From Actinomycetospora straminea (GTDB taxonomy: Bacteria; Actinomycetota; Actinomycetes; Mycobacteriales; Pseudonocardiaceae), in the NCBI RefSeq assembly GCF_028737255.1, contig NZ_JAQZAN010000003.1:356018-420017 (forward strand): DNA of 64,000 nt, in the 5' to 3' direction. A program made the position numbers and the translations under genes. A model generated the notes under the pieces. The model searched no databases and was not told where the DNA came from. It saw only the letters and a program-made list of their open reading frames with translations. Below are positions 57,594 to 64,000 of this stretch, one piece after another. The first letter of the stretch is position 1; each line of letters opens with the position of its first letter.

Positions 57594-59164
57594 TGGTCAA
57601 CGTCGGTCGCATCCCCGAGAAGTGGGCGGCGCTGACCCCGCGCGGAGACGCCGTCGTCGACACCACCACCGGCCGTCGGACGAGCTGGGCCGAGCTCGAC
57701 GAGCGCGTGCGCCGCCTCGCCAACGGTCTGCGCGGCTCGCGGCCCGACGGGCTCGCCCTGCAGCGCGGCGACCGCGTGGCCGTGCTCGCCAAGAACTCCA
57801 CCGAGTTCCAGGAGATCTACTTCGCGGCCGGGCGCGCCGGGCTCGTCGTGCAGCCGCTGAACTGGCGGCTGGGCACCGCCGAGCTCGCCCGCATCGTCGC
57901 CGACGGCGGCCCGCGCGCGGTGGTCGTCGCGGGGGAGTGGGCGGCGGTCGGGCGCGAGCTCGCCGGGCTGGTCGACGTCGAGCACTGGCTGTCCTACGGC
58001 GAGGACGGCGACGGCAGCTACGAGGACCTGCTCGCCGCGTCGTCGGACGCCGAGCCGGCCGACACGAGCACCGTCGGCGACGACGACCCGTTCTTCATCC
58101 TCTACACGGGCGGGACGACGGGGGCGTCGAAGGGCGCGCTGCACACCCACCGCAGCGCGTCGTTCGGGATGCTCAACCAAACCGTCGCCGAGCGCATCGT
58201 GCCGACCGACGTCTACATGCTGACCGGGCAGATGTACCACATCCCGGTCGTGCTCTCGATGAACTACCTGCGCCACGGCTGCCCGCTGGTGCTCATGAAC
58301 TTCGAGGCGAAGCGGTCGCTGGAGATCATCGAGGCGGAGCGCGTCTCGGCGTTCCTCGGCATCACCACGATGCTCAACTGGATGATGGCCGTGCCCGGCT
58401 TCGACTCCTACGACATCGCGAGCCTGCGCAACATCCAGTACGGCGGCGGGCCGATGCCCTCGGCCGTCGTGAAGAACGCGCTGCAGGCCTTCCCGTGCAC
58501 GCTCATCCAGGGCTACGGGCAGACCGAGGGCACGACGATGTGCTTCCTCTCGCAGGAGGACCACCACGCCGCGGTCAACGGCGTGCACCCGGAGCGGCTG
58601 CAGTCGTGCGGGCGCGAGGGGTTCGTGACGACGGTGCGGGTGGTCGACGTCGACGGGCGGCCGGTGCCGACCGACGGCAGCACGGTCGGCCAGATCGTCG
58701 TGCGCTCCGAGGCCAACATGGCCGGCTACTGGAACCGGCCCGACCTCACCGCCGACACCCTGCGCGACGGCTGGATGTGGACCGGCGACCTGGCCACCTG
58801 GGACGCCGACCGCTACGTGTTCATCGTCGACCGCGCCAAGGACATGATCATCTCGGGCGGCGAGAACATCTACTCGGTCCAGGTCGAGGAAGCCGTCAAC
58901 CACCACCCGTCGGTGCTGGAGTGCGCGGTCATCGGCGTGCCCGACGAGGAGTGGGGCGAGAGCGTCAAGGCGTTCGTCGTGCCCAAGCCGGACACGACCG
59001 CGACCGAGGCGGAGATCGTCGAGACCGCCCGGGCGCACCTCGCGTCGTACCAGAAGCCGCGCTCGGTGGAGTTCGTCGACGCGTTGCCCAAGGCGCCCAC
59101 CGGCAAGATCCTCAAGCGTGACCTGCGCGCCCCGTACTGGGGCGAGCAGGGGCGCTCCGTGTAG
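57593..59164 (+). CDS. AMP-dependent acyl-CoA synthetase
   Basis: 523 residues from ATG 57593. ILYTGGTTGASKGALHTH (P-loop), IQGYGQTEGTTMCF, GWMWTGDLATWD and KAPTGKILKRDLRAPYWG with the catalytic Lys are complete. Translationally coupled to the SnoaL-like gene and 14 bases before the SDR gene. Activates an acid formed by the P450/alcohol/aldehyde oxidation steps, or an aromatic acid. Confidence 0.9.
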   Translation: MVNVGRIPEKWAALTPRGDAVVDTTTGRRTSWAELDERVRRLANGLRGSRPDGLALQRGDRVAVLAKNSTEFQEIYFAAGRAGLVVQPLNWRLGTAELARIVADGGPRAVVVAGEWAAVGRELAGLVDVEHWLSYGEDGDGSYEDLLAASSDAEPADTSTVGDDDPFFILYTGGTTGASKGALHTHRSASFGMLNQTVAERIVPTDVYMLTGQMYHIPVVLSMNYLRHGCPLVLMNFEAKRSLEIIEAERVSAFLGITTMLNWMMAVPGFDSYDIASLRNIQYGGGPMPSAVVKNALQAFPCTLIQGYGQTEGTTMCFLSQEDHHAAVNGVHPERLQSCGREGFVTTVRVVDVDGRPVPTDGSTVGQIVVRSEANMAGYWNRPDLTADTLRDGWMWTGDLATWDADRYVFIVDRAKDMIISGGENIYSVQVEEAVNHHPSVLECAVIGVPDEEWGESVKAFVVPKPDTTATEAEIVETARAHLASYQKPRSVEFVDALPKAPTGKILKRDLRAPYWGEQGRSV

Positions 59165-59178
59165 ATCAGGAGCACACC

Positions 59179-60018
59179 GTGACCGGACGCATGGAGGGCA
59201 AGGTCGTCCTCGTCACCGGGGCCGCGCGCGGGCAGGGTCGCGCGCACGCGGTCCGGCTCGCGCAGGAGGGCGCGGACGTCGTCGCCGTCGACCTGTGCGA
59301 CGGCATCGACACCGTGGTCGGCAAGTACCCGCCCGCCACGCGCGAGGACCTCGACCAGACCGTCGCGGAGGTGGAGGGGCTCGACCGGCGGGTGGTCGCG
59401 CGGGTCGCCGACGTCCGCGACCAGGCCGCGCTCGACGCCGCGGTCGCCGACGGGGTCGCCGAGCTGGGGCGCCTCGACGGCGTCGTCGCCAACGCCGGCA
59501 TCGCGAGCTACGGGCGCGCGTGGGAGCTCGACGAGACCACGTGGCAGGACATGATCGACGTCAACCTCACCGGCGTCTGGCACACCGCGAAGGCGGCGAT
59601 CCCGCAGCTCATCGAGGGGGGTCGCGGCGGCGCGATGGTGTTCACCAGCTCGATCGGCGGGTTCAAGGGCATCCAGCAGGTCGGGCACTACGTCTCGGCC
59701 AAGCACGGGATCGTCGGGCTGATGCGCAACCTCGCCAACGAGCTGGCGCCGTACAGCGTCCGCGTCAACACGGTGCACCCCACGAACGTCGACACGCACA
59801 TGATCCAGAACCCGGGGACGTGGGGCATGTTCGCGCCCGGCGACCCGGAGCCCACGCAGGAGAAGGCGATCCCGGGGTTCACCTCGCTCAACGCGCTGGA
59901 GATCCCGTGGATCGAGTCGGTGGACGTCGCGAACGCCGTGCTGTTCCTGCTCTCCGACGAGGCCCGCTACATCACCGGCGCGACGTTGCCCGTCGACGCC
60001 GGTGCGGCCGTCAAGTGA
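59179..60018 (+). CDS. Mycofactocin-coupled SDR-family oxidoreductase
   Basis: 279 residues. VTGAARGQGRAHAVRLAQEG is the coenzyme loop in the form (GQGRxHA) seen in mycofactocin-coupled SDRs, with the ~20-residue insertion PPATREDLDQTVAEVEGLDR before the NAG region that makes the cofactor non-exchangeable; NAGIASYGR, TSSIGGFKGI (Ser) and YVSAKHG (Tyr, Lys) are the catalytic parts. It would oxidise a secondary or primary alcohol with bound NAD and mycofactocin as acceptor. No mft biosynthesis genes are in the window. Confidence 0.88.
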   Translation: MTGRMEGKVVLVTGAARGQGRAHAVRLAQEGADVVAVDLCDGIDTVVGKYPPATREDLDQTVAEVEGLDRRVVARVADVRDQAALDAAVADGVAELGRLDGVVANAGIASYGRAWELDETTWQDMIDVNLTGVWHTAKAAIPQLIEGGRGGAMVFTSSIGGFKGIQQVGHYVSAKHGIVGLMRNLANELAPYSVRVNTVHPTNVDTHMIQNPGTWGMFAPGDPEPTQEKAIPGFTSLNALEIPWIESVDVANAVLFLLSDEARYITGATLPVDAGAAVK

Positions 60019-60049
60019 CCCCGCCGCCCGACGACGCAGGGAGACGACC

Positions 60050-61167
60050 ATGAAGACCCGCGGAGCCCTGCTCTGGGAGCCCGGCACGCGCTCGGGCTGG
60101 AGCGTCGAGGAGATCGAGCTCGACCCGCCGAAGGAGCACGAGGCGCTGATCAAGCTGGCCGCCTCGGGCGTCTGCCACTCCGACGACCACCTCGACACCG
60201 GCGACATCCCGCTGCCGTGGGCGCCGGTGCTCGGCGGGCACGAGGGCGCCGGCGTGGTCGAGGAGGTCGGGCCGGGCGTCACGGCCGTCAAGCCCGGCGA
60301 CCACGTCGTCCTGTCGTTCCTGCCCTCGTGCGGGCGCTGCCGGATGTGCGTCAAGGGGAAGTCGAACATGTGCGAGCTCGGCGCCGGGGTGCTCGCCGGC
60401 GTCGCGCCCGACGGCACCCACCGCGTGCACGCGCGCGGGCAGGGCGTCGGGTGCATGAGCTACCTCGGGACGTTCGCGCCCTACGTCGTCGCGCCGCTCG
60501 ACGCCGTGATCCCGATCCCCGAGGACATGCCGCTGGACAAGGCCGCGCTCATCGGCTGCGGCGTCCCGACCGGCTGGGGCTCCTCGGTGTACGCCGCGGA
60601 GATCGAGCTCGGCGACACCGTCGTGGTCGTCGGGACCGGCGGCGTCGGGATGAACGCGGTCCAGGGCGCGCGGCACAAGGGCGCCCGGAACGTCGTCGCC
60701 GTCGACCCGGCGCCGTTCAAGCGCGAGAAGGCCGTCGAGTTCGGCGCCACGCACGTGGCGAAGGACTACGAGGAGGCCGGGCAGATCGTCGAGTCCCTGA
60801 CGAACGGCCAGGGCGCCGACCGGGTGATCATCACGGTCGGCGTCGTCACCGGCGACCTCATGAACCCGGCCCAGGAGATGACCCGGCGCGGCGGGACGAT
60901 GGTGCTCACCGGCGCCGCCCCCGTGCTGCAGCGCGACGTCCCGTTCGACCTGTTCACGTTCGCCATGTCCGGCAAGCGCCTGCAGGGCTCCCTCTACGGC
61001 ACGACGACCAGCCGCACCGACGTGCCGCTGCTCGCCGACCTCTACCTGCGCGGCGAGCTCAAGCTCGACGAGCTGATCACGCGCACGTACTCCTGGACGA
61101 CATCAACCAGGCCTTCCGGGACATGCACGACGGCAAGAACGTGCGTGGCGTGATCATCTACGACTGA
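60050..61167 (+). CDS. NDMA-type (mycofactocin-associated) alcohol dehydrogenase, apparent frameshift near the 3' end
   Basis: Zinc MDR alcohol dehydrogenase from ATG 60050. GVCHSDDHL (catalytic Zn Cys, His region), GGHEGAG, CGRCRMCVKGKSNMC (structural-zinc Cys set) and VVVGTGGVGMNAV are present. After DELITRTYS the frame reads into WTTSTRPSGTC and stops at 61153, but a one-base shift near 61092 (TACTCCTGGAC where TACTCCCTGGAC is expected) restores LDDINQAFRDMHDGKNVRGV and a stop at 61167, the usual family end. So a single C is missing: true mutation or sequencing error. Product truncated or altered in the last ~25 residues if real. Partner of the SDR in alcohol oxidation. Confidence 0.85.
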
Positions 61168-61177
61168 GGGGCGACGC

Positions 61178-61603
61178 ATGCCGACCGCGGACGACCGTGC
61201 CGAGATCATCCAGGCCACCCACCTCTACGCCCGGGGCCTGGACCGCTTCGACCCCAAGGAGGCCCTCTCCGCCTACACCGACGACGCCGTGTGGGACGCG
61301 ACGGGCGTCGGCCTCGAGCGCTACGAGGGCCGCGACCAGGTGCTCGCCTTCTTCGAGCGCGACGCCGGATCGATGTCCGAGCAGTTCCACCTCATGACCA
61401 ACCACGTCGTCGCGTTCGACGACGACGACCACGCGCACGGCACGAACTACGTGCTCGCCGAGGGGCGGACCACGGGCGGGGCGTCGATCAGGGCGGCGGC
61501 GTTCAACGTCGACACCTACCGGCGCACCGCCGACGGCTGGAAGATCGCGAGCCGCGTCATCACGCCGCTGACGATCCCGCAGATGGAGGGGTTCGAGGCA
61601 TGA
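61178..61603 (+). CDS. SnoaL-like protein (gamma-hexachlorocyclohexane-dehydrochlorinase/scytalone-type fold)
   Basis: 141 residues. IIQATHLYARGLDRFDPKEALS, YTDDAVWDATGVG, YEGRDQVLAFFERD, TNHVVAFDDDDHAHGTNYVL and KIASRVITPL give the SnoaL_4-like pattern, with a probable Asp/His pair in the cavity. Ends with ATGA overlapping the next ligase. A second NTF2-fold member in the cluster, so two lyase/isomerase steps are possible. Confidence 0.86.
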   Translation: MPTADDRAEIIQATHLYARGLDRFDPKEALSAYTDDAVWDATGVGLERYEGRDQVLAFFERDAGSMSEQFHLMTNHVVAFDDDDHAHGTNYVLAEGRTTGGASIRAAAFNVDTYRRTADGWKIASRVITPLTIPQMEGFEA

Positions 61604-63147
61604 GCCCCCGGGTGCTGCGCACCCTGCCCGGGCTGCTCGACGACGCGGTCGCCCGGTCACCGACGCGCGAGGTCGTCTTCCCCACCGAGCGGGCCACCTG
61701 GCCGGCGTTGCGGCAGGCGGCCCGGGCGTGGGCGGCCGGGCTGCACGCCCGCGGGGTGGGGCGCGGCGACCGGGTGTTGCTCGTGCTGCCCGGCGGGCTC
61801 GACGCGGTCGTCGGCGTGGTGGGCGCGGCGATGCTCGGGGCGATCCCGACGCCGGTGAACCCCCGCGGCACCGCGGCCGAGGTCGCGTGGCTGCGCGGCG
61901 ACGCCGAGCCAGCGGTGGTGGTGGCCTCGCCCGAGCTGCTCGCGCTGGCCGGGGACGGCGCCGTCACCCCGGCCCAGGTCGCCGGGGAACCCGGGGACGC
62001 GCCGCCCGTGGAGGCCGCCCCCGAGGACCCGATGATCCTGCTCTACACGTCGGGGACGACGTCGCGCCCGCGCGGCTGCGTGCACACCCACGGGGCCTAC
62101 ACGGCGCTGGGCGAGAACCTCGTCGAGCGGCTGCGCCTCACCCCCGACGACCGGTTCTGGACCCCGCTGCCCCTGCACCACTGCGGCGGGATCGACCTGC
62201 TCATGGGCTCGCTGGCCGCGGGCTGCACGCTCGTGCACGTCGGGGCGTTCGTGCCCGACGTCGCGTGGCGCCAGCTCGTCGACGAGCGCGCGACTGTCGC
62301 GTTCCCGGCGTTCGACACGATCTGGCTGCCGGTGCTCGACCACCCCGACTTCGACCCGGCCGCGGTCCCCGACCTGCGCACCGTCATCAACGTCGGGCCC
62401 GCCGAGCGGATGGCGGCGATGCAGGCGCGGCTGCCGACGGCGACGCAGATCTCCTGCCTGGGCGGGACGGAGTCGGCGGGGTTCTGCTGCGTCGGCGCGG
62501 TCGACGACCCGCCCGAGGCGCGGGCGGGCACCAGCGGGGTGCCGCTGCGCGACATGGAGGCGACCGTGCGCGACCCGGAGACCGGGCGCGAGTGCGGTCC
62601 CGGCGAGGTCGGGGAGTTCCTGCACCGCGGGGTCTCGCGCATGGCGTACTACCACGGCGACCCGGCGACGACGGCCGAGCGGATCGACGCCGAGGGCTGG
62701 TTCCACACCGGGGACCTCGTGCGCCGCGACGCCGCCGGCCGGTTCACGTTCGTCAGCCGGCTCAAGGACATGCTCAAGGTCGGCGGGGAGAACGTCGCGG
62801 CCGCCGAGGTCGAGGGGCGGCTCGCCGAGCACCCGGCGGTGGGCGTCGTCGCGGTGGTCGGCGCGCCCGACGCCCGGCTCGGCGAGGTGGCGGCGGCGTA
62901 CGTGGAGCTGGCGCCGGCGTACCGCGACGCCGACCGCGAGGCGCTGGCGCGCGAGCTCGTCGCGCACTGCCTCGCGACCCTCGCGACGTACAAGGCGCCG
63001 CGCTACGTCGAGGTCGTCGACGGCTGGCCGATGTCGGGCACGAAGATCCAGAAGGGAGTGCTGCGCGAGCGGATCGCGGCCGACCTCGCCGCCCGCGGGA
63101 TCACCGAGGCGCCACGGCTGTCGCGGCACCACCTGACGGCCGGGTGA
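61600..63147 (+). CDS. AMP-dependent acyl-CoA synthetase
   Basis: 515 residues from ATG 61600 (ATGA overlap). ILLYTSGTTSRPRGCVHTHG is the P-loop with Arg at the usual Lys; ISCLGGTESAGFCC, GWFHTGDLVRRD, and PMSGTKIQKGVLRERI with the catalytic Lys. Different from the ligase at 57593 in length and motifs, so two different acids are activated. Last enzyme gene before the TetR regulator. Confidence 0.88.
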   Translation: MSPRVLRTLPGLLDDAVARSPTREVVFPTERATWPALRQAARAWAAGLHARGVGRGDRVLLVLPGGLDAVVGVVGAAMLGAIPTPVNPRGTAAEVAWLRGDAEPAVVVASPELLALAGDGAVTPAQVAGEPGDAPPVEAAPEDPMILLYTSGTTSRPRGCVHTHGAYTALGENLVERLRLTPDDRFWTPLPLHHCGGIDLLMGSLAAGCTLVHVGAFVPDVAWRQLVDERATVAFPAFDTIWLPVLDHPDFDPAAVPDLRTVINVGPAERMAAMQARLPTATQISCLGGTESAGFCCVGAVDDPPEARAGTSGVPLRDMEATVRDPETGRECGPGEVGEFLHRGVSRMAYYHGDPATTAERIDAEGWFHTGDLVRRDAAGRFTFVSRLKDMLKVGGENVAAAEVEGRLAEHPAVGVVAVVGAPDARLGEVAAAYVELAPAYRDADREALARELVAHCLATLATYKAPRYVEVVDGWPMSGTKIQKGVLRERIAADLAARGITEAPRLSRHHLTAG

Positions 63148-63160
63148 CGGATCGGGCACC

Positions 63161-63176
63161 TACCGAACGTATGGTG
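63161..63176. promoter_or_regulatory. TetR-type motif before the regulator gene
   Basis: TACCGAACGTATGGTG, 62 bp before the TetR start and just after the ligase stop; ACC/GGT ends around a core AACGT. Agrees with TACCRAACG of 53795 and 55894. Confidence 0.55.
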
Positions 63177-63237
63177 GTCGGCGGCGCGCCGGGGCGTCGA
63201 CGCGAGGTCACGGCCGCTGGGACACCGGGAGCAGAGC

Positions 63238-63909
63238 ATGGCACAGGACCGTCGTCCGGCCGGGCGCAGCGAGCGCCGCGTGCCGGGCGAGCGCAAACCG
63301 CGCGAGGAGCGCTGGGCGCAGCTGCTCGAGGTCGCCACCCAGGTGTTCTACGAGAAGGGCTACGAGGGCGCGTCCCTGCAGGACATCGCCGACCGCCTCG
63401 GCATGCTCAAGGGCAGCCTCTACTACTACATCCAGTCCAAGGAGGACCTGCTCTTCGAGGTCATCAGCGAGGTGCACCGCGAGGGCTACGCCGTCGTGCG
63501 CACGGCGGCGGCCACCGGCGGCGACCCGCTGGAGCGCCTCGAGCGCACCATCCGCGCCCACGTCGAGCACGCCTGCCGCAACCTCGTGCCGACCGCGGTC
63601 TTCCTCCACGAGCTCGAGTCGCTCCCGGCCGCGCGCCGCGACGCGATCCTCGGCGCCGGGCACGCCTACCAGGGCGTGTTCCGCGACCTCGTCGCCGAGG
63701 CGCAGCGCGACGGCCTCGCCCGCCCGGACGTCGACCCCCGCGTGGCCGGGCTGTCGATCCTCGGGTCGACGAACTGGGTCTACCGCTGGTTCCGCCCCGA
63801 CGGCCCCTCGACGCCCGAGGAGATCGGGGTGCAGCTCGCGGCGATGGCGGTGCACGGCGTCGCGACCGCCGACGCCCTCGCGGCGCGGGTCGCGGCGGTC
63901 GGGGCCTAG
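63238..63909 (+). CDS. TetR-family regulator of the P450 cluster
   Basis: 223 residues from ATG 63238 (GGGAGCAGAGC upstream). EERWAQLLEVATQVFYEKGYEG and LQDIADRLGMLKGSLYYYIQ, SKEDLLFEV are the helix-turn-helix with the YYY recognition helix end; the rest is helical with AFLHELESLPAARRDAI-like C-terminal helices. Resembles acyl-CoA/steroid-type regulators. Shared motifs at 53795, 55894 and before itself suggest it controls the P450 cluster and the flavoprotein operon. Followed by a hairpin. Confidence 0.88.
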   Translation: MAQDRRPAGRSERRVPGERKPREERWAQLLEVATQVFYEKGYEGASLQDIADRLGMLKGSLYYYIQSKEDLLFEVISEVHREGYAVVRTAAATGGDPLERLERTIRAHVEHACRNLVPTAVFLHELESLPAARRDAILGAGHAYQGVFRDLVAEAQRDGLARPDVDPRVAGLSILGSTNWVYRWFRPDGPSTPEEIGVQLAAMAVHGVATADALAARVAAVGA

Positions 63910-63915
63910 GTGGTC

Positions 63916-63938
63916 GCAGCGAACGCGCTGTTCGCTGC
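63916..63938. terminator. Hairpin terminator after the TetR gene
   Basis: GCAGCGAAC (63916-63924) pairs exactly with GTTCGCTGC (63930-63938), loop GCGCT, then TTCT. Seven bases after the stop. The remaining 62 bases to the end show no gene. Confidence 0.7.
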
Positions 63939-64000
63939 TTCTAGGTGTACTCGGCCGTCACGTTGGTGACAGGCGGCTGGTGGGTGGTCGGTTGGCGCAG

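Noticed and set aside
24041..63147. Two P450s, SnoaL-like proteins and ligases as an antibiotic biosynthetic cluster
   Set aside because: No polyketide, peptide, terpene synthase or sugar genes; transporters, IclR regulators and ring-cleavage enzymes point to catabolism.
63916..63938. GCGAAC...GTTCGC as a second SOS box
   Set aside because: The half-sites are five rather than four bases apart and it follows a stop codon with TTCT after it; a terminator fits better.
1..64000. tRNA, rRNA, riboswitch or complete insertion sequence
   Set aside because: No cloverleaf, rRNA-like stretch, transposase or terminal repeats were recognised while reading; a covariance-model scan would be needed to exclude small RNAs.

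Overview
The window is 64 kb of very GC-rich DNA with many GTG starts, four-base stop/start overlaps (ATGA, GTGA) and gene families typical of actinomycetes: a DUF222/HNH (13E12-type) protein, an actinobacterial SOS box, mycofactocin-coupled dehydrogenases, F420/flavin luciferase-like oxidoreductases, an Lsr2-like miniprotein and a mycothiol-dependent isomerase-type protein. I infer a soil member of the Pseudonocardiales (Pseudonocardia or Actinomycetospora relatives); this was not tested against a database. No rRNA, tRNA, CRISPR array, prophage or complete insertion sequence was seen.

The window is mainly a catabolic archipelago of small, separately regulated units, many for aromatic compounds. 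1-3.9 kb: luciferase-like oxidoreductase/hydrolase pair facing an AraC regulator, plus an EamA permease. 4.3-6.1 kb: DUF222/HNH protein with a perfect LexA box on its start codon. 6.2-12.3 kb: 4-hydroxybenzoate hydroxylase (pobA) convergent with a shikimate-to-protocatechuate operon (transporter, shikimate/quinate dehydrogenase, 3-dehydroshikimate dehydratase) and its TetR regulator. 12.4-20.8 kb: amidohydrolase, IclR regulator, hydroquinone-type ring-cleaving dioxygenase facing an esterase, then a four-gene operon (class III CoA-transferase, citryl-CoA lyase-like protein, intradiol dioxygenase, MetE-like protein) sharing an operator motif with the IclR promoter. 20.9-24.0 kb: CsbD-like and coiled-coil proteins, small hypotheticals, PucR regulator.

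24.0-27.6 kb: CYP199-like P450 (4-methoxybenzoate O-demethylase type), IclR regulator and MFS transporter, with matching palindromes before the P450 and the regulator. 27.7-37.1 kb: GntR regulator, acyl-CoA dehydrogenase, MpaB-type oxygenase, acyl-CoA ligase, luciferase-like oxidoreductase, SDR, LysR and a Baeyer-Villiger monooxygenase of 4-hydroxyacetophenone type. 37.2-42.7 kb: MFS transporter, IclR, and a gentisate-type operon (FAD hydroxylase, gentisate dioxygenase-like cupin, fumarylpyruvate hydrolase-like protein). 42.7-49.3 kb: housekeeping-like small genes, including a molybdopterin oxidoreductase with a ferredoxin-reductase-like partner.

49.3-63.9 kb: a five-gene translationally coupled minus-strand operon faces a plus-strand gene; then an AbiEi/DUF559-like gene bracketed by two copies of a dispersed 65-bp palindrome; then an eight-gene plus-strand cluster (P450, two SnoaL-like proteins, two acyl-CoA ligases, a mycofactocin-type SDR, an NDMA-type alcohol dehydrogenase with an apparent frameshift, TetR). 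A shared TACCRAACG-type motif before three promoters suggests one TetR regulon. The most original observations are the paired IclR operators, the palindrome family with a compensatory base change, the SOS box, and the two unassigned catabolic clusters (16.8-20.8 and 49.3-63.9 kb).
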